Below, one piece after another: positions 1 to 6,874 of a DNA stretch of 17,406 nucleotides; the first letter of the stretch is position 1, and the number at the start of each line of letters is the position of its first letter. The stretch spans positions 1 to 17,406 of the forward strand of contig CALAEY010000058.1 of NCBI GenBank assembly GCA_937891085.1, written 5' to 3'. The position numbers and the translations under genes were made by a program. This DNA comes from an uncultured Prevotellaceae bacterium (GTDB lineage: Bacteria; Bacteroidota; Bacteroidia; Bacteroidales; Bacteroidaceae). The notes beneath the pieces were generated by a model. The model ran no database searches and was not told the origin of the DNA. It saw only the letters and a list, made by a program, of their open reading frames with translations.

Positions 1-44
1 TGACCTCAGGCGAAACGGAGAATGACCTCAGTCATAACGGTGAC
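1..44. repeat. Two imperfect 22-bp tandem repeat units at the window edge
   Basis: Units 1-22 and 23-44 both begin TGACCTCAG and share AACGG followed by GA three-quarters of the way along. They differ at six positions. A third unit is not recognisable after 44, and any further units to the left lie outside the window. The block is non-coding and sits downstream of the glpC stop. It could be the end of a longer intergenic tandem array or a two-copy accident. No function can be read from it. Confidence 0.55.
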
Positions 45-48
45 TGAG
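27..48. repeat. 8-bp perfect inverted repeat, possible hairpin
   Basis: CTCAGTCA at 27-34 is the exact reverse complement of TGACTGAG at 41-48, separated by the six bases TAACGG. On the minus strand this lies about 120 bases past the glpC stop, so it could end that transcript, but no T-run follows on either strand. A classic intrinsic terminator is therefore not supported. Confidence 0.4.
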
Positions 49-164
49 CAGAAAGAGCAGGCATCTAAAAGCCCAGAGATGCTGGTTGATCACCAAGAAA
101 CACAGGCAATTATCGCGGAAAAGCCTTGCATTATTGGAAACAGGGTTGGCTTTTGGCAAAATAA

Positions 165-1418
165 TCAAACCGTGACACAATTCAGCTGGCGGGTGGCCTC
201 TACATCGAGGGCTGCAGCAAGGATGCTGATGGGGTGCATCACCTTGGCGTGGATAGACATTTCTATCTGCCACTTGCAGGTCTCGCAGTCGGTAGCTACG
301 GAATGCACGTTGGCCTCACGGATATCGCTGAAGAGTTTCTCACCTATCTTCTGCGAGGTCTCGTAGTTCTCACGCTTGTAACCATAGGTACCTGCCATGC
401 CACAGCACTCGGAAGGCAGCACCACGAGGTCTACGCCTGGAATGAGGCGGAGCAGGGCGATGGAGTACATGCCCCAACCAAGGCGCTCCATGTGGCAAGG
501 GGTGTGGTACCCCACATGCATCAGGTAGTCGCGCTTAAAGGCGAGCTTCACCTTGCCATCGTCCACAAGGCGGTAGATGAAGCGGGTGGCAGTCTCTATA
601 TGGTCACGCACATCGGCATTGTCGAGGCCGAAGAGGTAAGGGTATTCATCACGCAGAGTATAGGCCACTGTAGAAGAGGTTGCTATCACGCTATGCCCCT
701 CCTCATTCACAGCCTTACGGATGGCACGGAGGTTCTTGCGCCCATTGGAAATGGCCTTGCGCATCTGATTGTTCATCATGAGCGTCATGCCACAACTATG
801 CTCTTCGTTGAGCAGATGCACGCCATAACCCACGGCATTGAGTATCTTGATGAGGTCTTGGCCCAACTGCGGATTGTTGAAGTTCACGTAGCTGCCGTGG
901 AAGAAGGTCACATGGTGGGGGAAGCGCTCCTGATGGGCTTTCTCCTTGTGATACCAACCTTCGAAGGTGCCCAGCGCATAGGTGGGATAGGTGCGACGTC
1001 GGTCTATGCGAACCAACTTCTCCATAGCGAGTTTGAAGGCAAACGACTTGGTCATGGCATTCACCAGCGGAGCCATGCGTGAGGCTAAGCGCCCCATGTT
1101 ATCAGTGCGCCCTAAGACCAAGCTGCGCAGACCAGGCGGGCGATGGCTGCTGCCAATACGTGCCCTCTGGATAAGGTCGGCGATATGAATGCCTGATGGA
1201 CAGGCTATATCGCAGCGCTTGCAGTTCATGCAGAGCTTCAGGGCAGCCTCGTAGGCATCTTCATCTTTCTCACGCAGAAACTCCCCGTCTGGTCCCATCT
1301 CACGAGGGCCTGGGAAGTTGAAGTTCATAGGTATCACCGGACAATAGACGGTACAGATGGTACACTTGATGCACTGGTCGAACTTCTGCTCTATGGTTTT
1401 CTGCGGTTCTGTTTTCAT
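165..1418 (-). CDS. glpC: Anaerobic glycerol-3-phosphate dehydrogenase subunit C (iron-sulfur)
   Basis: The 417-residue protein is the iron-sulfur subunit that passes electrons from glycerol-3-phosphate oxidation to membrane quinones in the anaerobic GlpABC enzyme. Two ferredoxin-type clusters are visible near the N-terminus: C16, C19, C22, C26 and C63, C66, C69, C73, each in a CxxCxxCxxxC pattern. The C-terminal half has two cysteine-rich CCG-like domains, with HSCG near residue 209, TPCH near 308, SECCG near 338 and CETC near 378, as in HdrB/GlpC proteins. No transmembrane helix is obvious, so membrane attachment would be peripheral. Its ATG overlaps the glpB stop as ATGA (1415-1418), which implies translational coupling. 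Length is slightly above E. coli GlpC. No terminator is evident downstream. The identification is strong by motif order and by its neighbour. Confidence 0.9.
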   Translation of the reverse strand: MKTEPQKTIEQKFDQCIKCTICTVYCPVIPMNFNFPGPREMGPDGEFLREKDEDAYEAALKLCMNCKRCDIACPSGIHIADLIQRARIGSSHRPPGLRSLVLGRTDNMGRLASRMAPLVNAMTKSFAFKLAMEKLVRIDRRRTYPTYALGTFEGWYHKEKAHQERFPHHVTFFHGSYVNFNNPQLGQDLIKILNAVGYGVHLLNEEHSCGMTLMMNNQMRKAISNGRKNLRAIRKAVNEEGHSVIATSSTVAYTLRDEYPYLFGLDNADVRDHIETATRFIYRLVDDGKVKLAFKRDYLMHVGYHTPCHMERLGWGMYSIALLRLIPGVDLVVLPSECCGMAGTYGYKRENYETSQKIGEKLFSDIREANVHSVATDCETCKWQIEMSIHAKVMHPISILAAALDVEATRQLNCVTV

Positions 1419-2629
1419 GATTCTACGGTTTGATTGATAATGCGATTGGATACGGCAAAGGCCGTAAGCAACGCCACGCCTCCGCTACAGCCCCCTCGCG
1501 TAGGGTCGAAGCCTGGCAATACAGAGCCTATGGCATAGAGGTTGCGGATGACCTGACCATCGACCATAGGATGAAACTGGGCATCGGTCTTCACGCCAAA
1601 GCCTGTATGACCTTTCTGATGCACATCGACCCCAAAGACAGGCTCACGCACCTCATCATCGTGCGTCACCAGTCCGTGGCTGAAGAAGCTGCCTGTGGCC
1701 AAGATGAAATTGGTGGCAGTAAGCTCTACCTCTCCCTGATTGGTGGTATAGATGCCCTCTACGTGATGATCTGTCACCACGGCACGTTCTACGGTATCGC
1801 CTGTAAGCAGGGTGCCTCCCAAGCGACAGAAACGCTCGCGAAGTTGGCGCTGCGTGCGCAGTCCTGGCACTGATGGTGGCATGGTGGGCACTAAGCAAAG
1901 TTCACGCTGCATGCGTGAACGCAAGTATTGGTAAGACGCAGAAGAGGTGAGGCCGAACACGGCTGGCAGCACCACCACGTCATAGTCGGCAGACATCGGA
2001 TTGACGATGGCTACCAGTTCATCGATTTGGTCGTTATACTCAAAGACACCTGCCACATTGACGGAAGCCAGCTCCGTGAGACTCTGGCGCAACTTCTCCA
2101 CAGCGGGCAGCACTACCACATCGGTATGGCACTGCACACCACGAGACAGGAAAGCCTCAGCGATGGGCTGCACGTAGAAATCGGTAAAACCCTCAAAGTT
2201 AAGCAGCAGGGCTTTCTTCCAAGGCAGATGGTGAGGGTCATCGAAAAGCTGGAAATCGGCAAAAGGAAGCCACGAAGGTTTCATCTGCCCTGTGGGAGTG
2301 AGACGATAGCGATTCTCCAGCAAGGCATCCTGCACCAAGATGTTACAACGATAGAGCATCTGCGGAATTTCCTCGGCATAGTGCTCGAAGCGCAACTTTC
2401 CGATGCGACGATAAGGATGGTCTTCTTCCAACTGATCGAGGGCCTCTACAGGATCGGTCACAGGAGTGCCGTCAGGTAGCTGACTGAGCAGATCGAGGGA
2501 GCCAGAGGAATAGTGAAGCTCGCTCTGTCCGGTAGAGACTACCACACAGCGCAAGCCTGCCTCTTGGAGCCTGATGCCACTCACCAAGCCCGACAAGCCA
2601 CCACCTATTATGACTACGTCAAATCTCAT
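1415..2629 (-). CDS. glpB: Anaerobic glycerol-3-phosphate dehydrogenase subunit B
   Basis: This 404-residue flavoprotein-type subunit of the anaerobic glycerol-3-phosphate dehydrogenase has an N-terminal dinucleotide-binding fold with G9-x-G11-x-x-G14 after a beta strand (DVVIIGGG). Near the C-terminus it has the GlpB-like segment NLYAIGSVLPGFDPTRGGCSGG (written here only as a landmark, about residues 363-384), which closes the FAD site. The start at 2629 is supported by AAAGGA seven bases upstream. The gene is first in its transcript. In most bacteria glpA precedes it, but here the upstream space holds only a promoter region and a divergent gene. GlpA must therefore be encoded elsewhere or be missing. 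The length is close to the usual ~420 residues, so the gene looks intact. Confidence 0.88.
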   Translation of the reverse strand: MRFDVVIIGGGLSGLVSGIRLQEAGLRCVVVSTGQSELHYSSGSLDLLSQLPDGTPVTDPVEALDQLEEDHPYRRIGKLRFEHYAEEIPQMLYRCNILVQDALLENRYRLTPTGQMKPSWLPFADFQLFDDPHHLPWKKALLLNFEGFTDFYVQPIAEAFLSRGVQCHTDVVVLPAVEKLRQSLTELASVNVAGVFEYNDQIDELVAIVNPMSADYDVVVLPAVFGLTSSASYQYLRSRMQRELCLVPTMPPSVPGLRTQRQLRERFCRLGGTLLTGDTVERAVVTDHHVEGIYTTNQGEVELTATNFILATGSFFSHGLVTHDDEVREPVFGVDVHQKGHTGFGVKTDAQFHPMVDGQVIRNLYAIGSVLPGFDPTRGGCSGGVALLTAFAVSNRIINQTVES

Positions 2630-2636
2630 CTATCTG

Positions 2637-2642
2637 TCCTTT
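2637..2642 (-). promoter_or_regulatory. Ribosome binding site of glpB
   Basis: On the minus strand AAAGGA ends seven bases before the ATG at 2629. It is one of only two clear Shine-Dalgarno sequences in the window and fixes the glpB start. Confidence 0.6.
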
Positions 2643-2659
2643 TCCTATTTTTCGCCATA

Positions 2660-2690
2660 CAAAAGTAAAGATTATTTGCTCACAAACATA
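2660..2690 (-). promoter_or_regulatory. Candidate promoter for glpBC
   Basis: TACTTTTG on the minus strand (2667-2660) fits the Bacteroidetes -7 consensus TAnnTTTG. A TTTG lies at 2686-2683, but the 15-base spacing is shorter than the usual 19-21, so the -33 element is doubtful. The position, about 30 bases before the glpB start, is plausible. Confidence 0.45.
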
Positions 2691-2720
2691 GCCTTCGTGC
2701 ATTTTTTCATACTTTTTTGT

Positions 2721-2728
2721 TATTTTTG
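2721..2728 (+). promoter_or_regulatory. Candidate -7 box for the glycerophosphodiesterase gene
   Basis: TATTTTTG fits the Bacteroidetes -7 consensus TAnnTTTG and lies 22 bases before the ATG at 2751, which would give a short leader. No good TTTG is found at the expected -33 distance; the surrounding sequence is a T-rich run. Confidence 0.4.
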
Positions 2729-2750
2729 CTCAAAATAATGTGATACGACT

Positions 2751-3503
2751 ATGAAACAACGAATTATTTTCCTCGCAATGCTGTGCGCTTGGTGCCTCTG
2801 TATCAGTGCACAAGTGAAAGTGGTGGCCCATCGTGGCTACTGGAAGGCAGAAGGCTCTGCCCAGAACTCTCTGGCCTCACTGAGCAAGGCCGACTCTATA
2901 GGCTGCTTCGGATCTGAATTTGACGTTTGGCTCACGGGGGATGATAATCTGGTGGTGGATCATGACCGCACCTTCAAGGGGGTGAACATGGAAGAAAGCA
3001 CTCTGAAAGAAATCAGGTCGATAACGCTGAACAACGGTGAGACTCTGCCTACGCTCGATGAGTATCTGCAACGTGGCAAGGACCTGAACACCCGACTGGT
3101 GCTGGAGATGAAGCCACTGGGCGACTTGAACCGTGAAGATCTGGCTGTGACTAAGATAATCCAAGCACTCCTGAAATATGGGGTACTGGAACGCACGGAC
3201 ATCATCTCTTTCTCTTTGAACGCCTGCATAGAGTTCCGAAAAGCACTGCCAGATACCAAAATATACTATCTGGACGGTGACTTGGCACCTGCCAAAATCA
3301 AGGCACTGGGATTTGCTGGTATAGACTACAGCATGGCTGCCATGCGCCAGCACCCAGAGTGGACGGAGGAATGCCACAAGTTGGGACTGGAAGTAAATGT
3401 ATGGACGGTAGATAAGGAGGAGGACTTGCGCTACTTTATCGACCAAGGGGTGGACATCATCACCACCAATGAGCCAGAACTTCTGCAACGGATGTTGAAG
3501 TAA
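2751..3503 (+). CDS. Secreted glycerophosphodiester phosphodiesterase (GDPD family)
   Basis: The 250-residue enzyme hydrolyses glycerophosphodiesters, the headgroup products of phospholipid breakdown, to glycerol-3-phosphate and an alcohol. Residues 1-20 form a signal peptide ending ISA before Q21, so the enzyme is probably periplasmic or surface-exposed. GDPD landmarks are H27-R28-G29, E56-x-D58 (metal ligands in the family), H71 in the VVDHD segment, E119-M-K121, W218 and the closing GVD-x-x-x-TNEP at about 233-242. One departure is AQNS at 37-40, where most members have PENT/PENS. The gene is divergent from glpBC across 121 bases, which fits a glycerol-3-phosphate pathway pairing. A terminator begins five bases after the stop. 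The family call is strong; the exact substrate range is not known. Confidence 0.88.
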   Translation: MKQRIIFLAMLCAWCLCISAQVKVVAHRGYWKAEGSAQNSLASLSKADSIGCFGSEFDVWLTGDDNLVVDHDRTFKGVNMEESTLKEIRSITLNNGETLPTLDEYLQRGKDLNTRLVLEMKPLGDLNREDLAVTKIIQALLKYGVLERTDIISFSLNACIEFRKALPDTKIYYLDGDLAPAKIKALGFAGIDYSMAAMRQHPEWTEECHKLGLEVNVWTVDKEEDLRYFIDQGVDIITTNEPELLQRMLK

Positions 3504-3507
3504 AAGA

Positions 3508-3540
3508 AAATGCCGAAGCCCCATTAGAGCTTCGGCATTT
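3508..3540. terminator. Bidirectional intrinsic terminator
   Basis: A perfect 12-bp stem (3508-3519 with 3529-3540, core TGCCGAAGC/GCTTCGGCA) encloses a nine-base loop. T-rich sequence follows on both strands: TTTCTTTCT on the plus side, TTTTCTTTT on the minus side. It lies between two convergent genes, the phosphodiesterase stop at 3503 and the nucleotidyltransferase stop at 3546, and can serve both. Confidence 0.9.
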
Positions 3541-3545
3541 CTTTC

Positions 3546-4457
3546 TCAGAACAACTTGGCAGGATAGGTGCCTGCATCTACCAGAGAGGCTATCTTCTCT
3601 ACCACGGCAGGACGATCTTCTGGATAGGTCACGCCAAACCACTTGCTGGTGGTATCGAGCACCTCACAGGTGGCAGTGCCATCGCCTATCAGCTTATCTA
3701 CCATCAACGGAATGAAGAACTCGCTCTTCAGATTCTCCATATTCTTAGGATCACTGAGGAAGGTCTTGAAATAGGCCTGGCTGTGTGCGAAGTAGTCGGG
3801 AGTGAATCCCCAGAAGTTCATGCTCACAGGGGTAGTCTCTGGCACTGCTACCCATTGATCGGCCTCATCGAGGTACTTCACCTCGCCATCCATGCGCTGA
3901 ATCTTGGTGCGCTCCACCACACTGGTAAGAAGCTGCTTCTCGTTGGTGCCACAGATGCCACGCGACACAGTGCCGCTCTCACTCAGCGTATTGCCTACGC
4001 GGAAGCCTACCATAGCATAGGTGCCCTTAGAACCCTCAGGGAGCCGTGACAGCCAACGGCCCATCACCTGGAATGAGTCACGTCCATAGAAGTCATCGCA
4101 ATTGATCACGGCAAACGGCTCATTGATGACAGGAGCGCCCATCAACACAGCGTGGTTGGTACCCCAAGGCTTGGTGCGCCCTTCAGGGCAGGTGAACCCT
4201 TCTGGAAGCGCATCGAGCGACTGGAACACCAGTTCGCAAGGGATGTGTCCTTCATATTTAGAGATAATCTTCTCACGGAAGTCGGCCTCGAAATCCTTAC
4301 GAATCACAAAGACCAATTTTCCAAACCCTGCATTAATAGCATCGTAGATAGAATAATCCATGATGGTCTCCCCATTAGGGCCCAGACCGTCAAGCTGCTT
4401 CAAGCCACCATAGCGGCTTCCCATGCCTGCAGCAAGCAAAAACAATGTTGGTTTCAT
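3546..4457 (-). CDS. Sugar-phosphate nucleotidyltransferase-like protein
   Basis: This 303-residue protein has the fold signature of NTP:sugar-phosphate nucleotidyltransferases (GT-A-like, COG1208 type). It opens with LAAGMGSRYGGLKQ (8-21), the nucleotide-binding loop with R15 and K20. KPWGTNHAV (about 96-104) resembles the GTA/nucleotide contact, and CDDFYG (120-125) supplies the metal-binding aspartates. No acyltransferase left-handed helix domain follows, so it is a single-domain enzyme. The substrate cannot be told from sequence; family relatives include mannose-1-phosphate and glucose-1-phosphate enzymes. The ATG at 4457 lies 39 bases after the tamL stop on the same strand with no promoter seen between, so it is probably the last gene of the tamB-tamL transcript, ending at the bidirectional terminator. 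A link to outer-membrane glycans is only a guess from position. Confidence 0.8.
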   Translation of the reverse strand: MKPTLFLLAAGMGSRYGGLKQLDGLGPNGETIMDYSIYDAINAGFGKLVFVIRKDFEADFREKIISKYEGHIPCELVFQSLDALPEGFTCPEGRTKPWGTNHAVLMGAPVINEPFAVINCDDFYGRDSFQVMGRWLSRLPEGSKGTYAMVGFRVGNTLSESGTVSRGICGTNEKQLLTSVVERTKIQRMDGEVKYLDEADQWVAVPETTPVSMNFWGFTPDYFAHSQAYFKTFLSDPKNMENLKSEFFIPLMVDKLIGDGTATCEVLDTTSKWFGVTYPEDRPAVVEKIASLVDAGTYPAKLF

Positions 4458-4496
4458 AGTTAAATTGTATAATGTTTTAATTTTTGAATGTTTTCT

Positions 4497-6872
4497 TTAG
4501 AACGGATATCCAATGGCAAAGTGCAAGGCCATGCCATCCTTGAGTTTCGGGATATTGAAGTAACCCTTCTTTCCCGTATCGTAAGGATGATGAAGCCCGA
4601 CACCCAAATCAAGGCGGAAGACCAAGAAATCCATATCATATCTTACTCCTAAACCTGTTCCCAAGGCCACCTGCTTAGGAAAACTCTTCAAAGAGAAACG
4701 GGCATCTGTATGGTACTCATCTTTACGTAGCAACCATACATTACCAGCATCAAGGAACACGGCTCCGTCTAAATCGCCCACAATGCGGAATCGGTATTCC
4801 ACATTAGCCTCTAAGCGCATATCACCTACATGGTTGATGAACGAATACTTGTTCTTCGCATCGGGTATATCACCGCCAGGTCCCACACTGCGGGTGGTAT
4901 AGGCACGCACACTGTTGGCACCACCGATATAGAACTGCTCCATATAGGGAGCACTGGAGGCATTGCCATACGACCAGACAAAACCGCCATAGAGTCGGGC
5001 TGCTATCATCTGGTTCTTGTCAAGGATATAGTGATAGCGCAACTCTGATGTCAGTTTCAAGAACTGTGCGAAAGGCACTCCAAGCATTTTCTTTCCGCGT
5101 TCCGTGAAATCCTTACCACCTATCTTATAAAATAAGGAGGTGATATTGCCTGCAGAAGTAAACGTATTCTGCCACCAAAGCGGATGCTTCACACCAGAGC
5201 GTCCAGAATTGTCGTACGTCATCGTGTAGCTCATGCTAGGGATGAACTGGTCTTGCAAACTGATGTAGAGGGCAGGATTCTGGTTTATGAGTTCCACAAA
5301 CTCTGGGGTTGTCCTATTCAATGTATTGAATGCCAACTTAAAAGGCGTGAAGCTATGCTTGTACCGACTGGTAGGCTGGAAATCATACGTCACGTTGCCA
5401 CCAAAAGAACGCATGTTATAATATTTCGGCCTATTCAGCACATTGGCATAGACTCGTAAGGTAGTGGTAGCAGGAAAGTCGTACTCTCTTTTTCCCAAGC
5501 GGAAGAACAAGATGCGTGGGAAGATCAAAGATGAAGACAAACCAATCTGATAGCTATTCATATCTGAAGAGCTGTACTTACCCGTCTGCCACTCATAATA
5601 GCCATCGAGGGTGACATTCCACGTTTCTGCACCTCCGAAGACATTGTTTTTGGAGAGGGTCACAGAAGCTCCAGGGCCTACCTGGTTGTTGCTCTTGAAC
5701 TTGGCATTGAAGTCGGCTTCTAGCATATAGGGCTTGTCAAGCATCAAATTGATGGTAGCATCCAATGTATCTGACACTAAAGCAGAGTCACGAGGGATAT
5801 ACTGCATATCGATATATCGGAATATGCCCGTATTGGTCAGTCGCTCCTGAATACGGTTCTGACGATGAAGGCTGTACAGGTTGTCCGAACGGAACAAGCG
5901 GCCTATGATGCTCGCACTGTCTTGCAATCTGCGCTTCATGCGGTAATCTGAATAAGTCACCCAGCGTTTAAGGATCTTCTCACGGATGGGCAACTTATTG
6001 TGATAGTTGATCCGTATGTCGTCATAGATGATCGAATCATTAGGAGCTTCGCCATACTTCCCTAGGACATTGATGGTCTTATCTCCCACATAGAACGGAC
6101 GTTCAGCTGCATCAGGAATGCCTTCTATAGGCACCAGTCGCATGCTCACCCTGCCAGGAACCAAAGTGGTATCTGCCTGGTAAATCATATAGTCTGGACG
6201 GAAGTAATAGCGTCCTGAGTTTCTGAGTATGTTGCTTATACGGGTACGTTCGTCATTCAGGGCAGTCACATTAAACTGGGTTCCTTTAGGGAGCAAGGTA
6301 TTACTGCGACCAAGCTCAATGATGCGAAGCGAAGGCGACTTGAAGCCTCGATATTCCACCTCATCGATGTAATACGGAGTCCCCATGTCAAGTGTGTACT
6401 GCAATTTGGCTTTCAGGGAATCATCCTTGTCTATGAACGTCTCATAGCTGACATTCCCATCGAAGAAGCCATAGTCGCGCAGCACATTCTTCGCAGCACG
6501 TACACGAATATCTGGATTGACAGACGACAGCAATACGGGCTCTTTGGCAAAATGGTCGAACATCCACTTCCCCACTCCGCTTTCCGACTTGAGGTACCTA
6601 TTGTAGGCCCATAAGTGGAAGGAGAAGGGCAATGTGATGGTGGAACTACCCATGAAAGCATTGTTGGGCGCAGTAGCAACTGCAGCTTCCACCTCCTCAA
6701 GGGCCGTGCGACCCAGAGTGTGGGGATAGAAGTTGTTCACCACCATCGATTTCTGGCCTGTATAGAGCATTTCACCCTCTGGCAGATTCTTCGTAGAGAT
6801 GCAGGAGGAGAGTGCCATGAGCACGATCAAACAGGAAACTGAAAACTGAAAACTGAATATTCTACGACACAT
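4497..6872 (-). CDS. tamL: TamL: TamA/BamA-type outer-membrane assembly lipoprotein
   Basis: From the ATG at 6872 the protein has 791 residues. It begins with a lipoprotein signal sequence whose lipobox is L21-S22-S23-C24, followed by STKNLPEGE, the usual opening of Bacteroidetes TamA-like lipoproteins. Roughly residues 35-375 form the periplasmic POTRA-like region. The rest is an Omp85 beta barrel, including a GGANSVRAY segment (the conserved barrel lid loop) and a terminal FAIGYPF ending in phenylalanine, as outer-membrane barrels do. The role, by family, is insertion or assembly of outer-membrane components together with TamB. The TTG at 6878 would overlap tamB, but AGGAGG lies only one base before it and seven before the ATG, so the ATG is preferred. 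The signal-sequence DNA contains a 7-bp tandem repeat. Confidence 0.85.
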   Translation of the reverse strand: MCRRIFSFQFSVSCLIVLMALSSCISTKNLPEGEMLYTGQKSMVVNNFYPHTLGRTALEEVEAAVATAPNNAFMGSSTITLPFSFHLWAYNRYLKSESGVGKWMFDHFAKEPVLLSSVNPDIRVRAAKNVLRDYGFFDGNVSYETFIDKDDSLKAKLQYTLDMGTPYYIDEVEYRGFKSPSLRIIELGRSNTLLPKGTQFNVTALNDERTRISNILRNSGRYYFRPDYMIYQADTTLVPGRVSMRLVPIEGIPDAAERPFYVGDKTINVLGKYGEAPNDSIIYDDIRINYHNKLPIREKILKRWVTYSDYRMKRRLQDSASIIGRLFRSDNLYSLHRQNRIQERLTNTGIFRYIDMQYIPRDSALVSDTLDATINLMLDKPYMLEADFNAKFKSNNQVGPGASVTLSKNNVFGGAETWNVTLDGYYEWQTGKYSSSDMNSYQIGLSSSLIFPRILFFRLGKREYDFPATTTLRVYANVLNRPKYYNMRSFGGNVTYDFQPTSRYKHSFTPFKLAFNTLNRTTPEFVELINQNPALYISLQDQFIPSMSYTMTYDNSGRSGVKHPLWWQNTFTSAGNITSLFYKIGGKDFTERGKKMLGVPFAQFLKLTSELRYHYILDKNQMIAARLYGGFVWSYGNASSAPYMEQFYIGGANSVRAYTTRSVGPGGDIPDAKNKYSFINHVGDMRLEANVEYRFRIVGDLDGAVFLDAGNVWLLRKDEYHTDARFSLKSFPKQVALGTGLGVRYDMDFLVFRLDLGVGLHHPYDTGKKGYFNIPKLKDGMALHFAIGYPF
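6834..6855. repeat. 7-bp tandem repeat inside the tamL signal sequence
   Basis: On the plus strand the unit AAAACTG is read twice exactly (6842-6848, 6849-6855), preceded by a copy with one change (6835-6841). On the coding strand this specifies part of FSFQFSVS before the lipobox. Seven is not a multiple of three, so gain or loss of one unit would shift the tamL frame. Confidence 0.7.
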
Positions 6873-6874
6873 GC

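Noticed and set aside
1..44. CRISPR array at the left edge
   Set aside because: The two units are directly adjacent with no spacers and are imperfect, and no cas gene is present.
151..161. TTTTGGCAAAA palindrome just before the glpC stop region as a terminator
   Set aside because: The arms leave only one base between them, so an RNA hairpin of this form cannot fold well, and it partly sits at the end of the gene without a T-run.
234..1082. A 282-codon open frame on the plus strand opposite glpC
   Set aside because: It is antisense to a well-supported gene, has no recognisable protein motif, and such frames arise from the codon bias of the opposite strand. The same holds for the frames at 1928-2479 and 2877-3524.
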